Counted from the stretch's first letter, positions 42,547 through 51,580 are shown. The stretch is DNA of 64,000 bases from JAVDCA01 sp035293985 (GCA_035293985.1 DATGLS010000018.1:124001-188000), one strand, 5' to 3'. Numbers and translations: made by a program. The notes: generated from the sequence alone by a model not told the origin.

Positions 42547-43343
42547 GGGCGCCAGCCGACGGCGACAGCGCGGTGCGGGAGGCGCTGCTGGCGGTGGAGA
42601 ACGTATCGCTCGCGTTCGGCGGCGTGCGCGCGCTCACCGACGTGTCGTTCGACGTCCGCCGCGGCGAGATCCGCGCCATCATCGGCCCCAACGGGGCGGG
42701 CAAGACCTCGATGCTCAACGTGGTCAACGGCTTCTACCATCCGCAGCAAGGCCGCATCACGTTCAAGGGAAAGATGCGCACGCGCATGCGCCCCTACGAG
42801 GCGGCGCGCGGCGGCATCGCCCGCACGTTTCAGAACGTCGCGCTGTTTCGCGGCATGACGACGCTCGACAACATCATGGCGGGCCGCAGCCTGAAGATGC
42901 AGCGCGGGCTTTTTTGGCAGATCCTCCGCTTCGGCCCGGCGCTCTCCGAGGAGGTCGAGCATCGCCGCAAGGTCGAGGAGATCGTCGATTTTCTCGAGAT
43001 CCCGCAGATCCGCAGGATTCCGGTCGGCCGGCTGCCCTATGGGCTGCAGAAGCGCGTCGAGCTCGGCCGTGCGCTCGCCATGGAACCCGACCTCCTGCTG
43101 CTCGACGAGCCGATGGCCGGCATGAACATGGAAGAGAAGGAGGACATGTCGCGCTACATCCTCGACGTGAACAATCACTTCGGCACGACCATCGCGCTGA
43201 TCGAGCACGACATGGGCGTGGTGATGGACCTCTCCGACCGCGTGGTCGTGCTCGAGTACGGCCGCAAGATCGCCGACGGCACGCCCGACGAGGTCAAGCG
43301 CGACCAGCGCGTGATCGACGCCTATCTCGGCGTCGCGCATTGA
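42543..43343 (+). CDS. ABC transporter ATP-binding protein, LivG type
   Basis: 266 residues. Walker A IIGPNGAGKTSMLNVVNGFY, Q-loop RTFQNVALF, signature region LPYGLQKRVELGRAL (GYGL-like, typical of LivG), Walker B LLLDEPMAGM and H-loop IEHDMGVV. It overlaps the acyl-CoA synthetase stop by 4 nt. With the LivF-type ATPase at 47165 it drives import through the two permeases. The family takes up branched-chain amino acids, but also amides, urea and aromatic or organic acids. Confidence 0.93.
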   Translation: MRAPADGDSAVREALLAVENVSLAFGGVRALTDVSFDVRRGEIRAIIGPNGAGKTSMLNVVNGFYHPQQGRITFKGKMRTRMRPYEAARGGIARTFQNVALFRGMTTLDNIMAGRSLKMQRGLFWQILRFGPALSEEVEHRRKVEEIVDFLEIPQIRRIPVGRLPYGLQKRVELGRALAMEPDLLLLDEPMAGMNMEEKEDMSRYILDVNNHFGTTIALIEHDMGVVMDLSDRVVVLEYGRKIADGTPDEVKRDQRVIDAYLGVAH

Positions 43344-43397
43344 GGGGCGACAGATGACCTCGAGACATGAAGGAAGCGCGAGCCGCGATCTCTGCGG

Positions 43398-43579
43398 GGC
43401 TCCCCTCCCCCCGCGAGCGCAGCGAGTGGCGGTGAGGGGTGGGGGATGGGGGGCGCCGCTTGCTCGGACCTTGCGTTGTGCGCGCTTATCGCCAATTTGG
43501 AGCAAGCGTAGGCCCCCCACCCCTCGCTCCCCCGCTTCGCAGCGTCGCTCGACCCTCCCCGCCAACGGGCGGGAGGGTA
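43398..43579. repeat. GC-rich inverted-repeat element inside the transporter operon
   Basis: G- and C-runs face each other: GAGGGGTGGGGGATGG near 43435-43450 and CCCCCCACCCCTCG near 43513-43526, with an inner CGCTTGCTC / GAGCAAGCG pair. A second hairpin ACCCTCCCCGCC / GGCGGGAGGGT type lies at about 43552-43578. This palindrome fills most of the 269-nt gap between the LivG- and LivH-type genes. No coding features. It may act as an attenuator or mRNA-processing site, altering subunit ratios. Confidence 0.65.
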
Positions 43580-43612
43580 ACGACCGCGCCGACCGTGCCG
43601 GGTCCTAGCCCC

Positions 43613-44569
43613 GTGAACATCCTCTACCAGGTCTTCATCGATCCGTTCGTGCAGATGGGCACGGCGCCCGATCTGTTCGTGCAGACGATCTGGGAAGGCT
43701 TCGTCACCGGCGTGCTTTATTCGCTGATCGCGCTCGGCTTCGTGCTGATCTTCAAGGCGTCGGGCGTGTTCAACTTTGCCCAGGGCATCATGGTGGTGTT
43801 CTCGGCGCTCACCCTCGTCGGCCTGCATCAGCACGGCCTGCCCGCCTTCGCGGCGCTCGGCCTCACCATCGTGATCATGTACGGTCTCGCGTTCGGCGTC
43901 GAACGGCTGGTGCTGCGCCCGCTGGTCAACCAGCCGGACATCATCCTGTTCATGGCGACGTTCGGGCTCACCTATTTCCTCATCGGGCTCGGCGAGCTCA
44001 TGTTCGGCGGCGAGCCCAAGACGATGATCGCCGACCAGCTCTACCTGCCCAAGGGCGCGATCGACCTGCATATCCTCGGCGGCCTCGTCTCGCTGCAGAA
44101 GCTCGACATCACCGGCGCCGTCATCGCGCTGGTCATGGTGGCGGGGCTCGGTGTCTTCTTCCAGAAGACGCGCATCGGCCGCGCCCTGCGCGCGGTCGCC
44201 GACAGCCATCGCGCCGCGCTCTCGGTCGGCATCTCACTCGAGCAGATCTGGGTGATCGTCTGGTTCGCGGCCGGCATCGTCGCGCTCGCCACCGGCGTCA
44301 TGTGGGGCGCGCGCTCCGACGTGTCGTTCGCGCTGCAGATCATCGCGCTCAAGGCGCTGCCGGTGCTCATCCTCGGCGGCTTCACGTCGATCCCGGGCGC
44401 GATCGTGGGCGGCGTCGTCATCGGCATCGGGGAGAAGATCGGCGAGTTCTATTGGGGCCCGCTGCTCGGCAGCGGGATCGAAAGCTGGCTAGCCTACGTG
44501 ATCGCGCTGATCTTCCTGCTCTTCCGTCCGCAGGGCCTGTTCGGCGAACGTATCATCGAGCGCATTTAG
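43613..44569 (+). CDS. ABC transporter permease, LivH type
   Basis: 318 residues from a GTG at 43613 (a longer frame runs through the repeat and lacks family residues). About eight membrane helices with LYSLIALGFVLIFKASGVFN and FAQGIMVVFSA, the conserved LivH N-terminal pattern, and the coupling-loop region GRALRAVADSHRAALSVGIS. The end IIGIGEKIGEFYWGPLLGSG is typical. It pairs with the LivM-type permease 9 nt downstream. Confidence 0.92.
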   Translation: MNILYQVFIDPFVQMGTAPDLFVQTIWEGFVTGVLYSLIALGFVLIFKASGVFNFAQGIMVVFSALTLVGLHQHGLPAFAALGLTIVIMYGLAFGVERLVLRPLVNQPDIILFMATFGLTYFLIGLGELMFGGEPKTMIADQLYLPKGAIDLHILGGLVSLQKLDITGAVIALVMVAGLGVFFQKTRIGRALRAVADSHRAALSVGISLEQIWVIVWFAAGIVALATGVMWGARSDVSFALQIIALKALPVLILGGFTSIPGAIVGGVVIGIGEKIGEFYWGPLLGSGIESWLAYVIALIFLLFRPQGLFGERIIERI

Positions 44570-44578
44570 GGGCGGGTG

Positions 44579-45652
44579 ATGTTTTATCGCGAGGCAGGCC
44601 AGTTCAAGACGACCTACGCGGCCGACATGGCGGTGTTTCCCGTGCTGCAGGACCGCATCGGCTTCGGCGCGATCCTCGCCGTCGCTTATCTGGTGCTGCC
44701 GTTCGCCAGCGAATTCCTCCTCCACGTTGTGATGATCCCGTTCCTGATCTTCTCGCTCGCCGCGATCGGGCTCAACATCCTCACCGGCTATACGGGGCTG
44801 TTGTCGCTCGGGACCGGCGCCTTCATGGGGATCGGCGCCTTCGCGTGCTACAAGCTCACCAGCATCTTTCCCAACGTGAACATCATCGTCTGGGTGATCG
44901 CGTCGGGATTCTTCGCCGCCGCGGTCGGCGTGCTGTTCGGCCTGCCGTCGCTGCGCATCAAGGGTTTCTACCTCGCGGTCGCCACCCTCGCGGCGCAGTT
45001 CTTCCTGCAGTGGTGCTTCATCCGCATCCCCTGGCTCTACAATTACAACTCCTCAGGCTCGATCGAGGTGCCGGAGCGCACCTTGTTCGGCATCCCGATC
45101 ACCGGCCCGACCGCGACCGCGTCGAGCCGCTATCTGGTCGTGCTCGCCATCGTCGCCGTCATGACCTGGATCGCCTCGAATCTCGTGCGCGGCCGCATCG
45201 GCCGCAGCTGGATGGCGGTGCGCGACATGGACATCGCGGCCGAGCTGATGGGCATTCGGCTGCTGCAGACCAAGCTCGTCGCCTTCGCGGTCTCCTCGTT
45301 CTACTGCGGCGTCGCCGGGGCGCTACTGATGTTCCTGTGGTACGGCGGCGGCGAGTCCGGCGTCTTCGACATAAATCAGAGCTTTTTCGTTCTCTTCATG
45401 GTGATCATCGGCGGCCTCGGCAGCCTGATCGGCTCGTTCATGGGCGCCGCGCTGATCTACACTCTGCCGATCGTGCTGCGGGCGACGCCGGCGGCGCTCG
45501 GCGTGCCGCTGCGCTCCGAGACCGTCGACCACCTGACCTTCATGACGGTCGGCGTGCTGATCATCGGCTTTCTGGTGCTCGAGCCGATGGGCCTTGCGCG
45601 CCTGTGGCAGATCACGAAGCAGAAACTCAGAGTGTGGCCTTTCCCTTATTAG
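44579..45652 (+). CDS. ABC transporter permease, LivM type
   Basis: About 357 residues; GTG (44576) and ATG (44579) are adjacent possible starts. LivM landmarks: FSLAAIGLNILTGYTGLLSL, GAFMGIGAFACYKL, LRIKGFYLAVATLAAQFF, and the coupling loop GRIGRSWMAVRDMDIAAELM. Membrane-embedded partner of the LivH-type permease. The 92-nt gap to the binding-protein gene has no clear terminator. Confidence 0.92.
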   Translation: MFYREAGQFKTTYAADMAVFPVLQDRIGFGAILAVAYLVLPFASEFLLHVVMIPFLIFSLAAIGLNILTGYTGLLSLGTGAFMGIGAFACYKLTSIFPNVNIIVWVIASGFFAAAVGVLFGLPSLRIKGFYLAVATLAAQFFLQWCFIRIPWLYNYNSSGSIEVPERTLFGIPITGPTATASSRYLVVLAIVAVMTWIASNLVRGRIGRSWMAVRDMDIAAELMGIRLLQTKLVAFAVSSFYCGVAGALLMFLWYGGGESGVFDINQSFFVLFMVIIGGLGSLIGSFMGAALIYTLPIVLRATPAALGVPLRSETVDHLTFMTVGVLIIGFLVLEPMGLARLWQITKQKLRVWPFPY

Positions 45653-45744
45653 AGGCGCACACTCGACGCCCAATTCCGATCAGGGCGATCGGTCGATCGG
45701 AGGGGCTGCCAAAAAGGCCCACGGAATGGGAAGGGAGAAGCAAC

Positions 45745-47076
45745 ATGCGATGCAAGCATCTCGTCCTCGGGACGGCGTTGGCGCTCGGCACGGTGGCGAT
45801 CATTCCGGTCGCGGCGAGCGCCGAGGACAGCATCTATGTCCCATTGATGACCTATCGGACCGGGCCGTTCTCGGCCTCGGGAACGCCGATCGCCAACGGC
45901 ATGGTCGACTACCTCAACATGATCAATGCGCGTGATGGCGGCATCGGCGGTGTGAAGATCAAGGTCGAGGAATGCGAGACCGGCTACGACACGGCCAAGG
46001 GCGTGCAGTGCTACGAGTCGGTCAAGAGCAAGAACCCGATCGTCACGACGCCGTACTCGACCGCGATCACGCTCCAGGTCATCCCCAAGGCCGGGGTCGA
46101 CAAGGTGCCGATCCTGTCGATGGCCTACGGGCTTTCGGCCGCCGCCGACGGCAACGTGTTTCCCTGGGTGTTCAACCCGCCGTCGACCTACTGGGACGGC
46201 GCCTCGATCTTCGTGAAATACGTCGGCCAGAAGCTCGGCGGCGTCGACAAGCTCAAGGGCAAGACCATCGGCCTCGTCTATCTCGACGCACCCTATGGCA
46301 AGGAGCCGATCCCGCTCCTGCAGGAGCTCGCCAAGGACTACGGCTTCACGCTCAAGCTCTACCCCGTGCCGGCCTCCGAGATGCAGAACCAGTCGGCGCT
46401 GTGGCTCGGCATCCGCCGCGATCGCCCCGACTACATCTACATGCAGGGCTTCGGCGCGATGAACCCGACCGCCGTCAAGGAGGCGGCCCGCATCAACTTC
46501 CCGATGGAGCACCTGATCGGCAACTGGTGGGCGGGCGGCGAAAGCGACGTGCGTCCGGCCGGCGACGGCGGCAAGGGTTATCTGTCGCTCGACTTCAACG
46601 TGGTCGGCCACGACTTCCCGGTGATGCAGGACATCATCAAGTACGTGGTCGACAAGGGTGGGAGCCAGGTCGCCTCCAAGGCCGATGTCGGCGAGAACTT
46701 CTACGGCCGCGGCGTGCTCAACTCGATGATCATCGCCGAGGGCATCCGCAATGCGCAGAAGCTCACCGGCAGGCAGGTCATCACCGGCGAGGACATGCGG
46801 CGCGGGCTCGAATCGCTCAACATCGACCAGACGCGCCTCGACCAGCTCGGCATGGTCGGCTTCGCGCGTCCGTTCCGCGTCTCGTGCAGCGATCACAGCG
46901 GCCACCATGCGGCCTATGTCGCCAAATGGGACGGCCACACCTGGGTCAAGGATTCCGACTGGATCGAGCCGATGAAGGACAAGGTCCTCCCGCTGATCGA
47001 CGCGGCCGCCAAGCAATATGCCACATCGAGCACCGGTTGGCCGAAGCGCACCGAGCCTTGCGACAAGTCGTCGTGA
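45745..47076 (+). CDS. ABC transporter substrate-binding protein, LivK/type-1 periplasmic binding family
   Basis: 443 residues from the ATG at 45745 after an AAGGGAG Shine-Dalgarno sequence, with a signal peptide (LGTALALGTVAIIPVAASA, cleavage ASA-ED). The two-lobe binding fold shows YRTGPFSASGTPIANGMVDY, KIKVEECETGYDTAKGVQCY and KGKTIGLVYLDAPYGKEPIP. The ligand is not readable. Because two CoA ligases are coded with it, an aromatic or aliphatic acid is more likely than an amino acid. It delivers the ligand to the LivH/LivM permeases. Confidence 0.92.
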   Translation: MRCKHLVLGTALALGTVAIIPVAASAEDSIYVPLMTYRTGPFSASGTPIANGMVDYLNMINARDGGIGGVKIKVEECETGYDTAKGVQCYESVKSKNPIVTTPYSTAITLQVIPKAGVDKVPILSMAYGLSAAADGNVFPWVFNPPSTYWDGASIFVKYVGQKLGGVDKLKGKTIGLVYLDAPYGKEPIPLLQELAKDYGFTLKLYPVPASEMQNQSALWLGIRRDRPDYIYMQGFGAMNPTAVKEAARINFPMEHLIGNWWAGGESDVRPAGDGGKGYLSLDFNVVGHDFPVMQDIIKYVVDKGGSQVASKADVGENFYGRGVLNSMIIAEGIRNAQKLTGRQVITGEDMRRGLESLNIDQTRLDQLGMVGFARPFRVSCSDHSGHHAAYVAKWDGHTWVKDSDWIEPMKDKVLPLIDAAAKQYATSSTGWPKRTEPCDKSS

Positions 47077-47099
47077 ACGCTCTCCCTTCTTCCTTCCTT

Positions 47100-47133
47100 C
47101 TCCCTCTCCCCGCGCAAGAGCGGGGAGAGGGAG
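47100..47133. repeat. Perfect 14-bp hairpin between binding-protein and LivF genes
   Basis: CTCCCTCTCCCCGC (47100-47113) and GCGGGGAGAGGGAG (47120-47133) form a perfect stem with a 6-nt loop (GCAAGA). No T-run follows, so it is more likely a REP-like element or mRNA stabiliser that raises binding-protein expression than a terminator. Confidence 0.75.
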
Positions 47134-47164
47134 CGCAGGCACAGTCCACAAATCACCTTTTGCA

Positions 47165-48004
47165 ATGACCGACGCCATCGTCGCCACAACACCTGGTCCC
47201 GCGCCCGCCATCCTCGCGCTCAACAATGTCGAGGTCGTCTACGATCGCGTCATCCTGGTGCTCAAGGGCGTCTCGCTGTCGGTGCCGAAGGGCGCGATCG
47301 TGGCGCTGCTCGGGGCCAACGGTGCCGGCAAGACCACGACACTGAAGGCGATCTCCAACCTGCTGCACGCCGAGCGCGGCGAGGTCACCAAGGGCTCCAT
47401 CCTGTTCGACGGCAGCGAGGTGCAGGCGCTCTCGCCCAACGCGCTGGTGCGGCGCGGCTGCATCCAGGTGATGGAAGGCCGCCAATGCTTCGCCCATCTG
47501 ACCGTCGAGGAGAACCTGCTCACCGGCGCGTTCACCCGGCGCGACGGCGGGGCCGCCATCCGCGCCGACCTCGAGCGCGTCTATGCCTACTTCCCCCGCC
47601 TGAAGGAGCGTCGTGCCGCGATCGCCGGTTATACGTCGGGCGGCGAGCAGCAGATGTGCGCCATCGGCCGCGCGCTGATGTCGCGCCCCAAGATGATCCT
47701 GCTCGACGAGCCCTCGATGGGGCTCGCGCCGCAGATCGTGGGGGAAATCTTCGGCATCGTGCGCGACCTCAATGCGCGCGAGGGCGTCTCCTTCCTGCTC
47801 GCCGAGCAGAACACCAACATGGCGCTGAATTACGCGAGCTACGGCTACATTCTCGAGAACGGCCGCATCGTCATGGACGGCGAGGCCGGCGCGCTCGCCG
47901 AGAACGAGGACGTGAAGGAGTTCTACCTCGGCATCGCGGAGGGCCGACGCAAGAGCTTCCGCGACGTGAAGCACTACAAGCGCCGCAAGCGCTGGCTGAC
48001 GTGA
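47165..48004 (+). CDS. ABC transporter ATP-binding protein, LivF type
   Basis: 279 residues from the ATG at 47165. Walker A LLGANGAGKTTTLKAIS, VRRGCIQVMEGRQCF, signature TSGGEQQMCAIGRALM, Walker B MILLDEPSMGLAPQ and H-loop LAEQNTNMALNYA are present. It is the second ATPase of the importer; the order LivG-LivH-LivM-LivK-LivF is complete. The C-terminal tail (KSFRDVKHYKRRKRWLT) is basic and slightly longer than usual. Confidence 0.93.
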   Translation: MTDAIVATTPGPAPAILALNNVEVVYDRVILVLKGVSLSVPKGAIVALLGANGAGKTTTLKAISNLLHAERGEVTKGSILFDGSEVQALSPNALVRRGCIQVMEGRQCFAHLTVEENLLTGAFTRRDGGAAIRADLERVYAYFPRLKERRAAIAGYTSGGEQQMCAIGRALMSRPKMILLDEPSMGLAPQIVGEIFGIVRDLNAREGVSFLLAEQNTNMALNYASYGYILENGRIVMDGEAGALAENEDVKEFYLGIAEGRRKSFRDVKHYKRRKRWLT

Positions 48005-48035
48005 CTTTCTTTCCCTGCAGGGGAGGGCAGCCGGT

Positions 48036-49286
48036 GTGCACCGATTGGACGTGGTCATGCCGGATTTCTACGATTCGCTCGAAACCCGCGATCCCGAGCT
48101 GCGGGAGAGCGTGCAGCTCACCGCCCTCGGCGACGCGGTCACCCGCGCCCTCGCGGCGCCCGGCTGGGCGAAACATCTCGCCGGGAACGACCCTGCTGCC
48201 GTCACATCGCGCGCGGCGCTGGCGAAGCTGCCGCTGCTGCGCAAGTCCGATCTGGTCGAGCTGCAGAAAGCGGCGCCGCCGTTCGGCGGTTTCAACGTCA
48301 CGCCGCCCGGCAGGATGCGGCGCCTCATGATGTCGCCCGGCCCGATCTTCGAGCCGCAGGGTAGCGGCGAAGACCACTACGGCGCGGCGCGTGCGCTCTT
48401 CGCCGCCGGCTTCCGCGCCGGCGACATCGTGCACAACTCCTTCTCCTATCATTTGACGCCGGGCGCCTTCATCCTCGAGGTCGGCTTGCACGCGCTCGGC
48501 TGTGCCGTCGTGCCGGGCGGGGTCGGCAACACCGAGATGCAGGTCGAGGCGATCGCCCAATTGAAGCCGGCCGGCTACACCGGCACGCCCGATTTCCTCA
48601 AGGTGCTGCTCGACGCGGCGCAGAAGGCCGGCCGCGACGTCGCCTCGCTGGCGCGCGCGCTCGTCTCCGGCGCCGCGCTGCCGCCCTCGCTGCGCGCCGA
48701 GCTCGACGGCCGCGGCGTCGCGACCTTGCAGTGCTATGCGATAGCCGAGGTCGGCGTGCTCGCCTACGAGACGCCGGCGCGCGAGGGCTTGATCGTCAAC
48801 GAGCACGTGATCGTCGAGATCGTGCGTCCCGGCACCGGCGATCCGGTCGCCGACGGCGAGGTCGGCGAGGTCGTGGTCACCTCGTTCGACGCCGATTATC
48901 CGATGATCCGCCTCGCCACCGGCGATCTCTCCGCCGTGCTGCCCGGCCGCTCGCCCTGCGGGCGCACCAACATGCGCATCAAGGGCTGGATGGGCCGCGC
49001 CGACCAGACCACCAAGGTCAAGGGCATGTTCGTGCACCCTGGCCAGGTCGCCGAGGTGGCTCGGCGCCATCCCGAGCTCGGCCGCGCGCGGCTCGCCGTG
49101 ACGCGCACGGCCGAGCAGGACACGATGACATTGTCAGCCGAATGCGGCGCGCCTGCCGCCGGCCTCGCCGAAGCGGTCGCCGCGACGCTGCAATCGCTTA
49201 CCAAGGTGCGCGGGGAGGTGAAGCTCGTTGCGCCGGGCACGTTGCCGAACGACGGCAAAGTGATCGTCGACGAGCGCGGCTCCTAG
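48036..49286 (+). CDS. Phenylacetate-CoA-ligase-like (PaaK family) protein with atypical P-loop
   Basis: 416 residues from a GTG at 48036 with a GGGGAGGG Shine-Dalgarno sequence (ATG 48057 is an alternative). The fold follows PaaK: PLLRKSDLVELQ near the start, GGVGNTEMQVEAIAQLKPAG and YTGTPDFLKVLLDAAQ in the middle, and IRLATGDLSAV with MGRADQTTKVKGMFVHPGQV at the end. The usual Ser/Thr/Gly-rich ATP loop (SSGTTGxP) is replaced by MMSPGPIFEPQGSGEDH. It may activate an aryl acid with altered nucleotide handling, or be inactive. Last gene of the importer set (31-nt gap). Confidence 0.82.
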   Translation: MHRLDVVMPDFYDSLETRDPELRESVQLTALGDAVTRALAAPGWAKHLAGNDPAAVTSRAALAKLPLLRKSDLVELQKAAPPFGGFNVTPPGRMRRLMMSPGPIFEPQGSGEDHYGAARALFAAGFRAGDIVHNSFSYHLTPGAFILEVGLHALGCAVVPGGVGNTEMQVEAIAQLKPAGYTGTPDFLKVLLDAAQKAGRDVASLARALVSGAALPPSLRAELDGRGVATLQCYAIAEVGVLAYETPAREGLIVNEHVIVEIVRPGTGDPVADGEVGEVVVTSFDADYPMIRLATGDLSAVLPGRSPCGRTNMRIKGWMGRADQTTKVKGMFVHPGQVAEVARRHPELGRARLAVTRTAEQDTMTLSAECGAPAAGLAEAVAATLQSLTKVRGEVKLVAPGTLPNDGKVIVDERGS

Positions 49287-49398
49287 ACTAGCCCGCATTG
49301 AGCCCTTGGTCTTGATTCGGCAACAAGAATAGGGTCCGCGACGCGCGGGGCCGGCGATGCCGGATGTCGCGTCGGGCGATCCCGGCTACAATCTCCGC

Positions 49399-50556
49399 AT
49401 GCCCCTGACCGCCGTCACCATCCGCGGCTATCGCTCCGTCCGCAACCTCTACCTGCCGGTCGAGGCCTGCTCCGTCTTCGTCGGCGCGAACGGCGTCGGC
49501 AAGACCAACCTCTACAAGGCGCTCGGGCTGCTGCGCGCCGCCGCCGACGGCACCATCACGCGGGCGATCGCCGAGGAGGGCGGCGTCGAGTCGGTGCTGT
49601 GGGCCGGGACGCGGCGGCGCGGCCAGCCGGTGCGGCTGATCCTCAAGGCGCATTTCGACGAGATGGACTATGACGCCGAGGTCGGGCTGCCGCATTCCTA
49701 CGAGGTCGAGATCGGGCTGCCCCAGCGGAGCGAGGCCGCCTTCGAGATCGAGCCGCTCGTCAAGGAGGAGCGCCTCGTCATCCGTCACGGCCAGCGCGAC
49801 GTCGTGATGATGGAGCGCAAAGGCTCGTTCGTCGCGCTGCGCAACGAGGCCGGCAGCCGCGAGACGCAGCGCGACGCGCTGCTGCCGTCGGAGACCGCGC
49901 TTGCCGCGTTCCGCGACGGCGCGCGCTACCCCGAGCTCGAGGCGGTGCGCCGCGAGATGCTCGACTGGCGGCTCTATCACGATTTCCGCACCGACGCAGG
50001 CTCGCCGATCCGCCAGCCCTGCCATGCCATCACGACGCCGACGCTGTCGCCGGACGGCCGCGACCTCGCCGCCGTGCTCGCGACCTTGTTCGTCATCCGC
50101 GAGGACACCGTCGACCTTGCCGCCGCCGTCGACGATGCCTTCCCGGGCGCCAGGCTTTCCGCGTTCGCCGAGGGCAGCTGGTGCCGCTTCGAGATGCGCT
50201 TCCCCGACATGCCGCGCCCGTTCGCGATGCAAGAGCTGTCCGACGGCACGCTCAAGTATCTCTGCCTGCTCGGCGCCCTGATGGGCTACCGCCTGCCGTC
50301 GCTGATCGCGCTCAACGAGCCGGAGGCGAGCCTGCATCCGGCGCTGCTGGCGCCGCTCGCGCGCCTGATCGGCAGATCGGCCGGCCGGGCGCGCATCTGG
50401 ATCGTCACCCATTCGGAAGCGCTCGCCGACGCGATGCGAGAGGAGACCGGCAAGCCGGCGCGCCGCGTCATCAAGAGCGAGGGCACCACCGCGATCGAGG
50501 GCCTGAAGCTCACCGGCGAATATCGCGACGATGAGCCGGAGCATGATGAGGCCTAG
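49399..50556 (+). CDS. AAA family ATPase, ABC-ATPase/RecF-like (AAA_21 type)
   Basis: 385 residues from the ATG at 49399. Walker A VFVGANGVGKTNLYKALGLL near the N-terminus, ABC-type signature QELSDGTLKYLCLLGAL, Walker B SLIALNEPEASLHPALL and H-loop IWIVTHSEALADAM. The middle domain is not recognised. No TOPRIM/nuclease domain is fused and no partner gene is adjacent, so this is not an OLD nuclease by itself. Related proteins act in DNA repair or defence, or remain uncharacterised. 112 nt separate it from the transporter operon. Confidence 0.85.
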   Translation: MPLTAVTIRGYRSVRNLYLPVEACSVFVGANGVGKTNLYKALGLLRAAADGTITRAIAEEGGVESVLWAGTRRRGQPVRLILKAHFDEMDYDAEVGLPHSYEVEIGLPQRSEAAFEIEPLVKEERLVIRHGQRDVVMMERKGSFVALRNEAGSRETQRDALLPSETALAAFRDGARYPELEAVRREMLDWRLYHDFRTDAGSPIRQPCHAITTPTLSPDGRDLAAVLATLFVIREDTVDLAAAVDDAFPGARLSAFAEGSWCRFEMRFPDMPRPFAMQELSDGTLKYLCLLGALMGYRLPSLIALNEPEASLHPALLAPLARLIGRSAGRARIWIVTHSEALADAMREETGKPARRVIKSEGTTAIEGLKLTGEYRDDEPEHDEA

Positions 50557-50768
50557 CCCGGATGGAACGGAAGGGCTACGGCCCTTCAGGGTGGTTACCG
50601 GCGCGCCGCACACAATCCGGATGGCCCAATTTTTCGAGGTGCCCCACGACCGTCGATCGGCGCCCGAGCAGGGTGCCTGCGGCGGTCTGGTTGAGATTCG
50701 GCTTCCTGACACGACCGCAATGCCGACGGATCCGCGGCAGCCGGCGCGGGTTGGGTCGATCGAAACGA

Positions 50769-50797
50769 GAGCGGCCCGATCCGGAATCGGGCCGCTC
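50769..50797 (-). terminator. Hairpin at the 3' side of the small secreted-protein gene
   Basis: GAGCGGCCCGAT (50769-50780) and ATCGGGCCGCTC (50786-50797) form a perfect 12-bp stem with loop CCGGA. On the minus strand it lies 25 nt beyond the stop at 50822, and the strand continues with TTTCG, so it is a plausible terminator. The remainder of the gap 50557-50821 holds no gene. Confidence 0.6.
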
Positions 50798-50821
50798 GCA
50801 TCCAGGTGGGCACGTCGCGGC

Positions 50822-51271
50822 TTACATCCGTTGGATCGCCTGGGCCACCATCACCTCCGAGAGGCCTTCGTTCGACAACTCAAGCAAGAGGTGTTGAATC
50901 CGCATGTTGATCTGCGCAACCAGCGCCTTATCGTTGTGAAGGGACGCCTGCTGCCTCAGCTTTGCCAGCCGGGCAACCTCGGCCTCCTGCCGCATGATCC
51001 GCTCCTGGTGCTTGCCCGAATGGACATGCGTGATGATCTTCCCTGCGCGCATCCCCGTGTGGGTAACGTTGTTCCCGGTGGTGTTGGTCGTCGTGTGGTC
51101 GCCCTTGTGATCGGCGAGGTTCCAGCTCATCGGCGCCGAATGGCCGTTCTGGCCGTTGTTGCCCATTCCCGTGCCCATTCCCGATCCGGTGTGACCGCCG
51201 CCGTGCGCGAAGGCGGGCGCGGCCGCGCAGATGAACGCGAGGGCCGCGATGGTCGTGAAAGTGCGGGTCAT
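50822..51271 (-). CDS. Secreted Gly/Asn/His-rich protein of unknown function
   Basis: 149 residues from the ATG at 51271 (MTRTFTTIAALAFICAAAPA), which carries a signal peptide cleaved near AFA-H. The mature N-terminus is low-complexity (HGGGHTGSGMGTGMGNNGQN, DHTTTNTTGNNVTHTG), followed by a charged helical C-terminal half (HQERIMRQEAEVARLAKLRQ, LVAQINMRIQHLLLEL). A longer frame to 51328 lacks a good Shine-Dalgarno sequence. An AGGAGACTGAC sequence precedes the chosen start. No family recognised. Confidence 0.7.
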   Translation of the reverse strand: MTRTFTTIAALAFICAAAPAFAHGGGHTGSGMGTGMGNNGQNGHSAPMSWNLADHKGDHTTTNTTGNNVTHTGMRAGKIITHVHSGKHQERIMRQEAEVARLAKLRQQASLHNDKALVAQINMRIQHLLLELSNEGLSEVMVAQAIQRM

Positions 51272-51580
51272 GTCAGTCTCCTTGGGGTTGGACGGGCGTC
51301 TCCCGGCTGGGCGGTGATGCGAGGCCATCCCGCATCTCGTCCGCCAGCGGTCGCCGTCGGTGAGGAGACATTGCGCGACGGCCGCACGGGCCGTTGTGCG
51401 AATTTACACAAGTCGCGGCAACGCCCCCCACGCAAGAGCCGGCGGCGATCGGTGACTGGAGTTAGACCGGGGTAAATTTTCCGAGTTTCGACATTTTTCC
51501 TTGCAATATCAATGAGCTACCCCCGGACGGGCGAAGCGAAATCCGCGTAAAGCCCATTCAGCGGAGAGGCCGATCCCGTA
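51272..51580. other. Intergenic region without recognised gene
   Basis: Lies upstream of the secreted-protein gene and downstream of the methyltransferase, both on the minus strand. It has a more AT-rich stretch around 51470-51520 that may contain the promoter for the secreted protein. I see no clear -35/-10 pair or small coding frame. Confidence 0.5.

Noticed and set aside
50531..51475. 314-codon plus-strand frame after the AAA ATPase
   Set aside because: Crosses a hairpin and runs antisense to a secreted-protein gene with a clear signal peptide.
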